15,085 nucleotides of DNA from an uncultured Treponema sp. (GCA_937902445.1 CALELJ010000112.1:1-15085); one strand, 5' to 3'. Shown: positions 1 through 6,591, counted from the first letter of the stretch. The notes: generated by a model not told the origin, from the letters alone. Numbers and translations: made by a program.

Positions 1-849
1 GTTGCAGAAGTTAAGTCTGACCTTATGGGTGAACAGACAATCCTCTGCGGTATGCTCCAGGCTGGTACAATCGTTTGCTACGACAAGATGGTTGCAGACG
101 GAATGGATCCAAAATGGGTTACAAAGTTCCTCATGCACGGCTGGAACGTAATCACAGAAGCCCTCAAGTGGGGTGGTATCACAGGTATGATGGACCGCCT
201 TTCAAATCCTGCAAAGCTCAAGGCTAACCAGCTTTCAAAAGACATCAAGGCTCTCCTTGCTCCACTTTACCAGAAGCACATGGATGACATCATTTCTGGA
301 GAATTCTCTAGCACAATGATGAAGGACTGGGCAAACAAGGATGCTAACCTCCTCGCATGGCGCGAAGAAACAGGTAAGCTTGCTTTCGAAACAATGGAAG
401 AATCAACAGACGAAATCAGCGAACAGGAATACTTCGACAAGGGTATCATCATGGTTGCTATGGTTAAGGCTGGCTGTGAACTCGCATTCGAAACAATGGT
501 TGACGCCGGTATCAAGGAAGAATCTGCATACTACGAATCACTCCACGAAGTTCCTCTTATTGCAAACCTCATTGACCGCAAGCGCCTTTACGAAATGAAC
601 AAGGTTATTTCTGATACAGCTGAATACGGATGCTACCTCTTTGCCCGCGTTGCAGCTCCAATGATGCAGAAGGACCTTATGCCAAAGGTAACAACAGAAG
701 TTATCGGTAAGGGTCTCAACGTTAAGGACAACAGCGTAAACAACGCTGAACTCGTAAACGTAAACGCAGAAATCCGCAACCACCCAATCGAAGTTGTAGG
801 AAGAAAACTTAGAGCATACATGACAGCTATGAAGCCAATCGTTGGTTAA
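1..849 (+). CDS. ilvC: Ketol-acid reductoisomerase, class II (C-terminal part, 5' end outside window)
   Basis: KARI converts acetolactate or acetohydroxybutyrate to the dihydroxy acid with NADPH and Mg2+, the second common step of valine and isoleucine synthesis, in the cytosol. The frame is open from base 1, so only the last 282 codons are present. From the position of the catalytic residues, roughly 210 residues carrying the N-terminal NADPH-binding fold lie upstream of the window. Visible are the first metal-binding motif DLMGE (window residues 7-11, matching D217/E221 of E. coli), SNPAKL, the second knotted-domain motif ESLHE (179-183, matching E389/E393) and ISDTAEYG (serine about 204). 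The 172-residue spacing between the two metal motifs matches the E. coli enzyme and shows the duplicated knotted domain of class II KARI. Codon use is strongly biased, as in a highly expressed gene. The protein ends MTAMKPIVG, followed by two adjacent TAA codons. The C-terminal codons recur twice downstream in recoded form. Confidence 0.97.
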   Translation, partial: VAEVKSDLMGEQTILCGMLQAGTIVCYDKMVADGMDPKWVTKFLMHGWNVITEALKWGGITGMMDRLSNPAKLKANQLSKDIKALLAPLYQKHMDDIISGEFSSTMMKDWANKDANLLAWREETGKLAFETMEESTDEISEQEYFDKGIIMVAMVKAGCELAFETMVDAGIKEESAYYESLHEVPLIANLIDRKRLYEMNKVISDTAEYGCYLFARVAAPMMQKDLMPKVTTEVIGKGLNVKDNSVNNAELVNVNAEIRNHPIEVVGRKLRAYMTAMKPIVG

Positions 850-862
850 TAAATGCTATCCG

Positions 863-923
863 AGAGTTTCGATGTTTTTTGCGAAGCAAAAACGGGCGCG
901 GACTGCGAACGAATCGAAACTCT
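863..923. repeat. Nested inverted repeat after ilvC
   Basis: An 11-base arm at 863-873 (AGAGTTTCGAT) pairs perfectly with 913-923. Inside it, 874-893 forms a second hairpin (GTTTTT..GC / GCAAAAAC around GAA, with one bulged T). It starts 13 bases after the ilvC stop. There is no T-run, so it is not a classical terminator. It may be a dispersed palindromic element or an mRNA 3'-end stabiliser. Confidence 0.7.
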
Positions 924-924
924 A

Positions 925-948
925 GACCATTCTCGAAAGAGAATGGTC
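925..948. repeat. Perfect 10-bp hairpin with GAAA tetraloop
   Basis: Arms GACCATTCTC (925-934) and GAGAATGGTC (939-948) close a GAAA loop. It ends two bases before the second ilvC tail copy. The GNRA loop and perfect stem suggest selection as RNA, or a palindromic repeat element. There is no T-tract behind it. Confidence 0.8.
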
Positions 949-988
949 CAATGACTGCTATGAAGCCAATTGTAAAATAAATAGCCTG

Positions 989-1010
989 CACCAACTCGTC
1001 AGAGTTGGTG
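989..1010. repeat. Hairpin copy A, 9-bp stem with GTCA loop
   Basis: CACCAACTC (989-997) pairs with GAGTTGGTG (1002-1010). The identical 22-base element recurs at 1073-1094, each time 8 bases after the stop codon of a recoded ilvC tail. In the frame of the tails it would read TNSSELV. Confidence 0.85.
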
Positions 1011-1032
1011 GCAGAATGCGCAAGCATTTTGC
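1011..1032. repeat. Hairpin with GCAA tetraloop between ilvC tail copies
   Basis: GCAGAATGC (1011-1019) and GCATTTTGC (1024-1032) pair over nine positions with one G-U pair, around a GCAA loop. It follows hairpin copy A without a gap and ends two bases before the third ilvC tail. The stem pairs better as RNA than as DNA because of the G-U. Confidence 0.7.
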
Positions 1033-1072
1033 AAATGACCGCAATGAAGCCTATCGTGAAATAAATAGGCCG

Positions 1073-1094
1073 CACCAACTCGTCAGAGTTGGTG
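1073..1094. repeat. Hairpin copy B, identical to 989-1010
   Basis: This is an exact second copy of the CACCAACTC-GTCA-GAGTTGGTG element, 84 bp downstream of the first and again just after an ilvC tail copy. Its perfect identity contrasts with the wobble divergence of the adjacent tails. Confidence 0.85.
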
Positions 1095-1125
1095 AATGTA
1101 CTTTAATTGATTTGTCATACACCAT

Positions 1126-1159
1126 AAAAAAAGACGCTTCGAAAGAAGCGTCTTTTTTT
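1126..1159. terminator. Bidirectional intrinsic terminator between ilvC and the small membrane gene
   Basis: The stem GACGCTTC (1133-1140) / GAAGCGTC (1145-1152) with a GAAA loop is preceded by seven A (1126-1132) and followed by seven T (1153-1159). It can therefore end transcription from ilvC on the plus strand and from the convergent gene at 1176-1397 on the minus strand. Confidence 0.93.
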
Positions 1160-1175
1160 ATTCCAAAGCCTTTGC

Positions 1176-1397
1176 CTAGCAGTTCAACAGTCTGAAAATT
1201 CTTCCCTGGAAAATCATGCAGATAAGATCAAGAATCCACCAGATGTTCCAGCCAACAAGAAGGCGGATAAGACCTGCGATGATCTTTCCTTCAGAAAATC
1301 TTGTAAGAATTCCGCACACTGCTGATGTAAAAGGAATGATTGCAAGAACAACGCTCACAATCCATGGGAGACCAAAATAATCCTTTGACTTTGCCAT
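1176..1397 (-). CDS. Small two-helix membrane protein, TM2/Pmp3-like
   Basis: A 73-residue protein with a hydrophobic helix at about residues 10-30 (PWIVSVVLAIIPFTSAVCG) and a second at about 40-62 (GLIRLLVGWNIWWILDLICM). The second helix, with W-N-I-W-W-I-L-D-L-I, resembles the terminal helix of TM2 and other small bacterial membrane proteins. Function is unknown and family assignment is tentative. The ATG at 1397 is well supported: AGGAGG (complement of 1405-1410) lies 7 bases upstream. It ends at the bidirectional terminator facing ilvC and appears monocistronic. Confidence 0.8.
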   Translation of the reverse strand: MAKSKDYFGLPWIVSVVLAIIPFTSAVCGILTRFSEGKIIAGLIRLLVGWNIWWILDLICMIFQGRIFRLLNC

Positions 1398-1420
1398 ATA
1401 AAAACCTCCTATAGCAACTG

Positions 1421-1460
1421 ATTATATCATTATTCTGATGCAGAAAATTTCTGATGTCAA
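1421..1460 (-). promoter_or_regulatory. Promoter region of the small membrane gene with palindrome
   Basis: On the minus strand there is a perfect TTGACA (1460-1455) and a perfect TATAAT (1426-1421), but they are 28 bases apart. They may belong to different promoters: TTGACA has CAGAAT 17 bases on (1437-1432), and TATAAT has only a poor -35. Between them is a perfect palindrome CAGAAA-A-TTTCTG (1441-1453), a possible operator. CTGATG repeats on both sides (1435-1440, 1451-1456). Confidence 0.5.
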
Positions 1461-1483
1461 TGAGAACCAGAAATTTAACCAGA

Positions 1484-1496
1484 GGGGACAGACCCC
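1484..1496. repeat. REP-like palindromic motif GGGGACAGACCCC
   Basis: An interrupted palindrome (GGGG...CCCC) in the spacer upstream of the nudC-like gene. Its exact reverse complement occurs at 1810-1822 inside that gene, and close variants occur at 1650-1660 and 1924-1936. Motifs of this look are repetitive in several bacterial groups; I infer, but cannot show, that this is such an element. Confidence 0.5.
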
Positions 1497-1581
1497 AATG
1501 AACTTGAGCTAAAGAATCACAATAACAATTTATTATACAAATCAAATATGCCCTGCAATATTAAAAAACTCAATCATAATG

Positions 1582-1596
1582 TATAATTCTGCTATG
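1582..1596 (+). promoter_or_regulatory. -10 box placing the transcript start on the nudC-like ATG (leaderless)
   Basis: TATAAT (1582-1587) is followed by 6 bases and then ATG (1594-1596). A start 7 bases after the -10 would fall on the A of the ATG. No Shine-Dalgarno precedes it. The -35 is weak; the best is TTAAAA at 1561-1566 with a 15-base spacer. The spacing equals that seen before the GH32 and M16 genes. Confidence 0.55.
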
Positions 1597-2385
1597 CCTA
1601 TAATTACAAAACCAGAAACGTTTATCTATGACCATAACATTGCAATCAAGGGGACAGACCTCTTGATCAATCCACAAGGCTCTCTGCCAACACCCGACGA
1701 CATGCTTTCCATCGTTAAAGCAGATCTTGCACTAGACTGGTACAGCGAAGACCTTTATGGCTACAGTGCCCTTTTATTGAAGGAAGAAGCTGAAATTCCT
1801 GAAGGATTTGGGGTCTGTCCCCTCCGTCAGTTCTTCTGGGACAAGCCGGAACTTTCATTCATCGCAGCCCGTGCCAGAAGCCTGCTTTCTCAGCGACAGA
1901 TGTACAGATTCTGCCCTACCTGTGGGGACAGACTCCTAGATGACAAAACCGAAAGCGCCCTTTTCTGCCCAAGCTGCAACATTAAGTTCTTCCCGCGCAT
2001 AGAACCTGCAACAATCACATTGATTTCCAGAGGCGATGAGATATTGCTTGCCCGCGGCAACCGTGGTACCTACAACAAATTTGCATGCATTTCAGGCTTT
2101 GTAGAACAGGGAGAAACCCTTGAAGAATGTGTGGTACGCGAGGTAAAGGAAGAAACCAACCTTGAAGTAAAGAACATAAAGTATATGGGAAGTACTGCAT
2201 GGCCTTTCCCCGATCAGCTCATGCTTGAATTTACGGCAGACTATGCAGGCGGAGAACTTAAGATCCAGGAAGAAGAACTTGCGGAAGCCAAATGGTTCCG
2301 TAGGGATCAGCTGCCACCTTTGGACCAGCTGCCGGCTCCGGGATCAAGCGCATACAATCTGATTTTTGGTAATGCAAATAAATAG
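1594..2385 (+). CDS. nudC: NudC-like NADH pyrophosphatase (zinc-ribbon NUDIX hydrolase)
   Basis: NudC enzymes split NAD(H) into NMN(H) and AMP and remove NAD caps from RNA 5' ends. With the chosen start the protein has 263 residues (E. coli: 257). It has an N-terminal domain, a zinc ribbon with C107-x2-C110 and C125-x2-C128, and a C-terminal NUDIX domain. The NUDIX box spans 168-190 (G-x5-E-x7-REVKEE), with Asn in place of the usual Gly near its end. The family signature SQPWPFPxS is altered to STAWPFPDQ (200-208): WPFP is kept, but Gln, Pro and the final Ser are changed, so NADH preference is not certain. An ATG lies 15 bases earlier (1579), but it precedes the -10 box and has no Shine-Dalgarno; 1594 fits a leaderless transcript. 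The phosphohexomutase gene follows 41 bases later on the same strand with no terminator between, so cotranscription is likely. Confidence 0.88.
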   Translation: MPIITKPETFIYDHNIAIKGTDLLINPQGSLPTPDDMLSIVKADLALDWYSEDLYGYSALLLKEEAEIPEGFGVCPLRQFFWDKPELSFIAARARSLLSQRQMYRFCPTCGDRLLDDKTESALFCPSCNIKFFPRIEPATITLISRGDEILLARGNRGTYNKFACISGFVEQGETLEECVVREVKEETNLEVKNIKYMGSTAWPFPDQLMLEFTADYAGGELKIQEEELAEAKWFRRDQLPPLDQLPAPGSSAYNLIFGNANK

Positions 2386-2426
2386 AAAAAGCATTATACT
2401 GTTTACAACAATTTATGGAGACAATT

Positions 2427-3932
2427 ATGGAACAGAACCTTATGAAGCTTCAGAACGGAAGCGATGTCCGCGGAATTGCCCTTGAAGGTGTCGCCGACGA
2501 ACATGTAAACCTTACAGAGAATGCCTGCAACAGAATCGGACAGGCTTTTGCAATCTGGCTTTCAAAAAAAAGCGGAAAAAATATTTCAGACCTTAAAATC
2601 GGTATCGGCCGTGATGCACGCGTGACAGGTCCAGCCCTCCTTAAGGCAACTGCTGCGGGAATCGCATCTACAGGCGCAAAGGTAATCGACTGCGGTCTTG
2701 CAACAACACCTGCAATGTTCATGTCCACAGTATTCGATCAGACAAAATACGACGGTTCTGCAATGCTTACTGCAAGCCATCTTCCTTTCAACAGAAACGG
2801 AATCAAGTTCTTTGATGTAAACGGCGGTCTTGAACACGACGACATCACTGACGTACTTACAATCGCCCAGGAAAAGGCGGAATCAGGAGCTGCTGACTTT
2901 GCAGGTTCATTTGCCCTTCTTGAAACATATGCCGCCCATCTCAAGAATACAATCGCAAAAGAACTTGGTGCAAAAGACGGCGACAAACCACTTGCAGGAC
3001 TCCACATTGTAGTCGATGCAGGTAACGGTGACGGTGGATTCTTTGTAGACAAGATTCTCCAGCCTCTTGGTGCAGATACAACAGGAAGCGCTTTCCTTGA
3101 GCCGGACGGAATGTTCCCTAACCACATTCCAAATCCTGAAAACAAGGAAGCAATGAAGGCTATCCAGAATGCGACTACATCAAACAAGGCCGACCTTGGT
3201 CTTATTTTCGACACAGACGTTGACCGCATGAGTGCAGTTTTCAGCGACGGAACTGAAGTAAACCGCGACAGCATCATTGCTCTTTTTGCGGCAATCCTCA
3301 AGGACCAGTATCCTGCAAGCACCATCATCACAGACAGCGTAACAAGCGACCGCCTTACATTCTTCCTCGAAAAGAAACTTGGTCTCAAGCACCTTCGTTA
3401 CATGCGCGGATACAAGAACGTAATCAACAAATGTATTGAACTCAACTCAAAGGGTGAAGTTTCTCCACTTGCAATGGAAACATCAGGTCACGGTGCACTC
3501 AAGGACAACTATTACCTTGACGACGGATCATTCCTTGCAGTAAAGCTTATCGTTGCGCTTGCCAAGGCAAAGAAAGAAAACAAGAACATCGAATCCCTCA
3601 TTGCGGAACTTCCTGCTGCCGGTGTTGAAGGCGAATACAGATTCAAGATCAAGGCTGAAGATTTCAAAGCATACGGAAAGAACGTCCTTGAGACTTTCAA
3701 GAAACGTGCGGAAGAAAAGAAGTTTGATATGCCAGAGAGCTTTGAAGGCATCCGCATTTCCTTCCACGATGAAAAGGCGGAAGGATGGATGCTCCTGAGA
3801 CTTTCCCTTCATGACCCGGTAATGCCTCTCAATGTTGAAGGCAAGACACAGAAGGACAAGGATGCAATCATCGCCTACGCAAAGGAAATGATTGCAGGAT
3901 TCGACCAGCTTGACGTAAGCTGTCTTAACTAA
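2427..3932 (+). CDS. Phosphomannomutase/phosphoglucomutase (alpha-D-phosphohexomutase)
   Basis: Interconverts hexose 1- and 6-phosphates through a phosphoserine, feeding glycolysis, nucleotide sugars and glycan synthesis in the cytosol. The 501-residue protein shows the four-domain family landmarks: phosphoserine loop TASHLP (115-120, Ser117), metal-binding DTDVDR (262-267), and sugar-binding loop METSGH (350-355, where many relatives have GExSGH). The C-terminal domain after about 400 would carry the phosphate-binding site. The start at 2427 is chosen because GGAG (2417-2420) lies 6 bases upstream; an in-frame ATG at 2415 overlaps that site and is less likely. A -10-like TATACT at 2395-2400, in the nudC-like gap, could give it its own promoter, but no good -35 is present. 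Substrate (mannose or glucose) cannot be fixed from sequence. It converges on rimO with 9 bases between and no terminator hairpin. Confidence 0.92.
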   Translation: MEQNLMKLQNGSDVRGIALEGVADEHVNLTENACNRIGQAFAIWLSKKSGKNISDLKIGIGRDARVTGPALLKATAAGIASTGAKVIDCGLATTPAMFMSTVFDQTKYDGSAMLTASHLPFNRNGIKFFDVNGGLEHDDITDVLTIAQEKAESGAADFAGSFALLETYAAHLKNTIAKELGAKDGDKPLAGLHIVVDAGNGDGGFFVDKILQPLGADTTGSAFLEPDGMFPNHIPNPENKEAMKAIQNATTSNKADLGLIFDTDVDRMSAVFSDGTEVNRDSIIALFAAILKDQYPASTIITDSVTSDRLTFFLEKKLGLKHLRYMRGYKNVINKCIELNSKGEVSPLAMETSGHGALKDNYYLDDGSFLAVKLIVALAKAKKENKNIESLIAELPAAGVEGEYRFKIKAEDFKAYGKNVLETFKKRAEEKKFDMPESFEGIRISFHDEKAEGWMLLRLSLHDPVMPLNVEGKTQKDKDAIIAYAKEMIAGFDQLDVSCLN

Positions 3933-3941
3933 TTTTTACAA

Positions 3942-5405
3942 TCAACCAACATAGAAGCCGTCGATGTCAACTTCGCTTGATGCGACGGCTTTTACTTTTA
4001 CCACGGCACCAGGCACAATTGCCTTGACCGCATTCTTGTCATCAAGGTCATAACGGACAACAACATTTCCGTCGACGTCAGGAGCCTCAAACCAGGCACG
4101 TCCTATGGCAAGTCCTTCATCAGTTCCCTCAAGATTCTGAACAATCTCTTCAATAAGAACATCGTAAACTTTACCGACACGCTTTTTCAGAAGACTACGG
4201 GTAATTTCCTGTTGAACAGCAGTAAGTGCGTTTGCACGGGAAACGGCAGTCCTGTGGGCAACCTGGCCTTTCATCTTATAGGCTGGAGTATCATCTTCCT
4301 TGCTGTAATCAAAGCATCCAGACCAGTCGCTCTTTATGGTCTCAAGAAATTTCTTTGTATTTTCAGCATTCTCTTCCTTTTCTCCAGGAAAGCCCGTAAG
4401 GAAAGTTGTACGAAGACAGCTTTCAGGAAGTTCCTTTCTGATGGTCTTGACCAGCTTTGAATAGCTTTTAAATGATCCCTTTCTGTTCATGGCATGAATT
4501 ATTTCATCATCACCGCTCTGGAACGGAATGTCAAAGTATGGAAGAATTCTTTCATCTTTCCTGATGAGGTCAAGAACATTGGTGTCAAAATGGTCCGGAT
4601 GAATGTAAAGAAGACGTACCCAGAATTTTCCCTTTAACTTTGATATTTTTTCAACCAGTGCATACAAAGGTGTCGGACCGTTGATTTCAGCAAAGTTCTT
4701 CTCATCAACAAGTGGCTTCTTAAGTTCACTGTACATGATTGAATGCCAGTCCTTTTTACCAAATTTTCCCTTATCCTCAATACCACAACCATAGGCTGCA
4801 AGGTCCTGGCCGATAAGGTTGATTTCAAAGACTCCCTGCTTAAGGAGCTTTTTTATTTCAGCAATGATTTCATCAACAGGACGGGAACGAAGCCTTCCGC
4901 GAATCAAAGGAATGGCGCAGAATGAACAGCAGTTGTCACATCCTTCCGTGATCTTAACAAAAGCGCTTCCCTTATATGAAAGAAGGTTGGTACGCTCACC
5001 ACAGAAAACACCTTTCTGTTCAGCTTTAAGAACAGGACGCTTCTTTGATTTTGAAAAAACATCCTTGACAGCCCTGTCCAGCAATGAAAGATCACCGTTG
5101 CCTACAATTCCGTCTGCTTCAGGAAGATCCTTTTCAAAAACTTCCGCATAGCGTTCAGCAAGACAACCAGTAAGAATAATCTTCTTATCAGGATATGCAC
5201 TGCGGGCATCAAGCAGGGAATCGAGGCTTTCTTTTTTCGCGCTCTCAATGAAACCGCATGAATTTACGATTATCAGATCGGCATCGTCGGTACTTTCAAC
5301 CTGAATGTATCCCAAGGCCTCAAGACGGGAAATGATCAGTTCTCCGTCCACCTGGTTTTTTGCACAACCATGCTGGTCAAGAAAAAACTTCTTTGATTTT
5401 GCCAT
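3942..5405 (-). CDS. rimO: Ribosomal protein S12 (Asp) methylthiotransferase RimO
   Basis: A radical-SAM enzyme that adds a methylthio group to the conserved aspartate of ribosomal protein S12, using two iron-sulfur clusters. The 487-residue protein has the N-terminal MTTase domain with cluster cysteines C14, C50 and C81 (QHGCAKNQVDGE, VNSCGFI, TGCLAERY). The radical-SAM motif CxxxCxxC follows at C156/C160/C163, then INLIGQDLAAYG, and a C-terminal TRAM domain with EAPDVDG, which is typical of RimO rather than MiaB. It is longer than the usual ~440 residues; a lysine-rich insertion lies at about 208-245, after the LIGQDLAAYG motif. The start has GGAG 8 bases upstream. A terminator-like hairpin with a T-tract ends only four bases before that GGAG, so the mode of rimO transcription is unclear. 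It converges on the phosphohexomutase gene. Confidence 0.95.
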   Translation of the reverse strand: MAKSKKFFLDQHGCAKNQVDGELIISRLEALGYIQVESTDDADLIIVNSCGFIESAKKESLDSLLDARSAYPDKKIILTGCLAERYAEVFEKDLPEADGIVGNGDLSLLDRAVKDVFSKSKKRPVLKAEQKGVFCGERTNLLSYKGSAFVKITEGCDNCCSFCAIPLIRGRLRSRPVDEIIAEIKKLLKQGVFEINLIGQDLAAYGCGIEDKGKFGKKDWHSIMYSELKKPLVDEKNFAEINGPTPLYALVEKISKLKGKFWVRLLYIHPDHFDTNVLDLIRKDERILPYFDIPFQSGDDEIIHAMNRKGSFKSYSKLVKTIRKELPESCLRTTFLTGFPGEKEENAENTKKFLETIKSDWSGCFDYSKEDDTPAYKMKGQVAHRTAVSRANALTAVQQEITRSLLKKRVGKVYDVLIEEIVQNLEGTDEGLAIGRAWFEAPDVDGNVVVRYDLDDKNAVKAIVPGAVVKVKAVASSEVDIDGFYVG

Positions 5406-5420
5406 AGCGTTTTCTCCAAT

Positions 5421-5451
5421 AAAAAAAGGACCCTCATTAGGTCAAGGGTCC
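5421..5451 (-). terminator. Terminator-like hairpin between rodZ-like gene and rimO
   Basis: On the minus strand GGACCCT (5451-5445) pairs with AGGGTCC (5434-5428) around a 10-base loop, followed by seven T (5427-5421). It lies 21 bases after the rodZ-like stop codon and abuts the rimO Shine-Dalgarno. The loop holds TTGACC, and TTTATT follows 16 bases later, so the hairpin may overlap a weak rimO promoter. The alternative is an attenuator that sets readthrough into rimO. Confidence 0.85.
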
Positions 5452-5472
5452 CATTAGATTTTCCGTAAAGTA

Positions 5473-6588
5473 CTAATCAAGTTCAATGAGGACAAGACGA
5501 TACTTTCCGTCACTGTCACGAACCCACTTGATATCCTCGGCTTTTACTTCACCGGCGCGACCGACTTCAAGGTCATATGATGAAAGGCCTGCAAGCACTC
5601 GGATCTTGAGGGCATTGTTGTTACTCATCCATAGTCTTGTTCCGTTGTTGGAATTAACGGCAACCTGATCACCGCTCTTGAAATAATCTTCAACATAAGT
5701 GTTCCTGTCGCTCTTATAGCGGAAAAGACAAGAGCCACGGAAAGTAACATTTATTGTAAATGGATATGCACGGGTATCCTCGTGGATCACAACACGCTTT
5801 GAATTGTTCTTGACGCTGGCAGCAGAAGGAATGTCTGAAAGTTCAGTTCCGGAATCGCTTTCTGCAAGCTCAACAAATGTATTATCAGTTTTCTTTTCAA
5901 TAAGACGGACTTCAGCCCCATGGCTTCCCTCATCACTTGAAATATCGCTGAGATAAACAATTACATCGGCAAATCCATCGCCATCAACATCAAGATCCCT
6001 TTCCTCGCTGAGCTCAACAATCTGTGTTCCTGAAGGCATGAGCAAAGCAAGGGTTCCCTTTGTTTCGCCAACAGTGACAACAATATTTCCTGTACCCTGC
6101 TTTGTCGGGAACAGAATCTGGTCACCTTTATAGAATCTCTTGGTCTCAGACTTTCCGGTAAACTGATACTGATGGATCTTTTCTTTTTCCGTAGTCTGCT
6201 GAACTTTTGCCTGAATCTTTTCCGGTACATTGAATACCTTGAAGTAAAGATATATGCCCACAGCGATGACTATAGCACAGGCACCGCCAATGAGAAGCGG
6301 CAAAATGAATTTAGGCTTCTGCTTGCGTGTTAGCTCAACCGGAACAGGAGCTTCCTGAATTTTCTTTGCGTGATAAAGATGCATTACCTCATCAGCATTG
6401 ATTCCAAGAAATTCACAATAATTAGTAAGGAATCCTATAAAATATGATTCACCCGGAAAATCGTCGGAACGTTCTTCCTCAAGTGCGAGTATGTAATTTT
6501 TTGTGATTGCAGTTGCGCGTTCAATTTCCTCAAGGGAAACATTCTTTTCTTCGCGGGTCTTGCGCAATAATTCGCCGTAGCTTTCCAT
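5473..6588 (-). CDS. RodZ-like protein: XRE-type HTH, one membrane helix, C-terminal periplasmic domain
   Basis: RodZ links the MreB cytoskeleton to the cell-wall synthesis machinery through a cytoplasmic helix-turn-helix domain and a single transmembrane helix. This 371-residue protein has the N-terminal HTH_25-type domain (about 3-70, GELLRKTREEKNVSLEEIE then YFIGFLTNYCEFLGI), a basic stretch, a membrane helix at about 94-116 and a long C-terminal part. The C-terminal region (about 250-371) has a beta-rich DUF4115-like look (TINVTFRGSCLFRYKSD, LKIRVLAG). The part between (about 130-250) contains DVDGDGFADV, an acidic calcium-loop-like stretch not expected in E. coli RodZ. GGAG lies 7 bases before the ATG, inside the end of the upstream LolA-like gene, and the two genes are 3 bases apart, so translation is probably coupled. 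A function in shape control is inferred from the family. Confidence 0.85.
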   Translation of the reverse strand: MESYGELLRKTREEKNVSLEEIERATAITKNYILALEEERSDDFPGESYFIGFLTNYCEFLGINADEVMHLYHAKKIQEAPVPVELTRKQKPKFILPLLIGGACAIVIAVGIYLYFKVFNVPEKIQAKVQQTTEKEKIHQYQFTGKSETKRFYKGDQILFPTKQGTGNIVVTVGETKGTLALLMPSGTQIVELSEERDLDVDGDGFADVIVYLSDISSDEGSHGAEVRLIEKKTDNTFVELAESDSGTELSDIPSAASVKNNSKRVVIHEDTRAYPFTINVTFRGSCLFRYKSDRNTYVEDYFKSGDQVAVNSNNGTRLWMSNNNALKIRVLAGLSSYDLEVGRAGEVKAEDIKWVRDSDGKYRLVLIELD

Positions 6589-6591
6589 TTT

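Larger units (their letters stand above)
820..1094 (+). repeat. Three synonymously different copies of the ilvC 3' end (MTAMKPIV-stop)
   Basis: The last codons of ilvC (820-849, MTAMKPIVG-stop) recur at 951-980 and 1035-1064 as MTAMKPIVK-stop. Across the eight shared codons, all differences fall at third positions: Thr ACA/ACT/ACC, Ala GCT/GCT/GCA, Pro CCA/CCA/CCT, Ile ATC/ATT/ATC, Val GTT/GTA/GTG. Copies 2 and 3 are spaced 84 bp apart and share the downstream AAATAAATAG and the same hairpin. Over 60 aligned bases they differ at 7, and 5 of these are wobble positions. The frame of copies 2 and 3 is open from 852, broken only by the copies' own TAA codons. This pattern means each tail was once under protein-level selection, presumably as the end of a working ilvC. 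How the copies accumulated is not known. Confidence 0.85.

Noticed and set aside
853..954. 33-codon ORF directly after the ilvC stop (ATG at 853), ending in ATGA overlap with the second ilvC tail
   Set aside because: It is a read-through of inverted repeats, without a ribosome binding site or protein-like composition. It is better explained as hairpin DNA.
2738..3388. 216-codon open frame on the minus strand
   Set aside because: It lies entirely antisense to the phosphohexomutase gene, which has clear motifs. It has no ribosome binding site or recognisable domain and follows from the codon bias of the sense gene.
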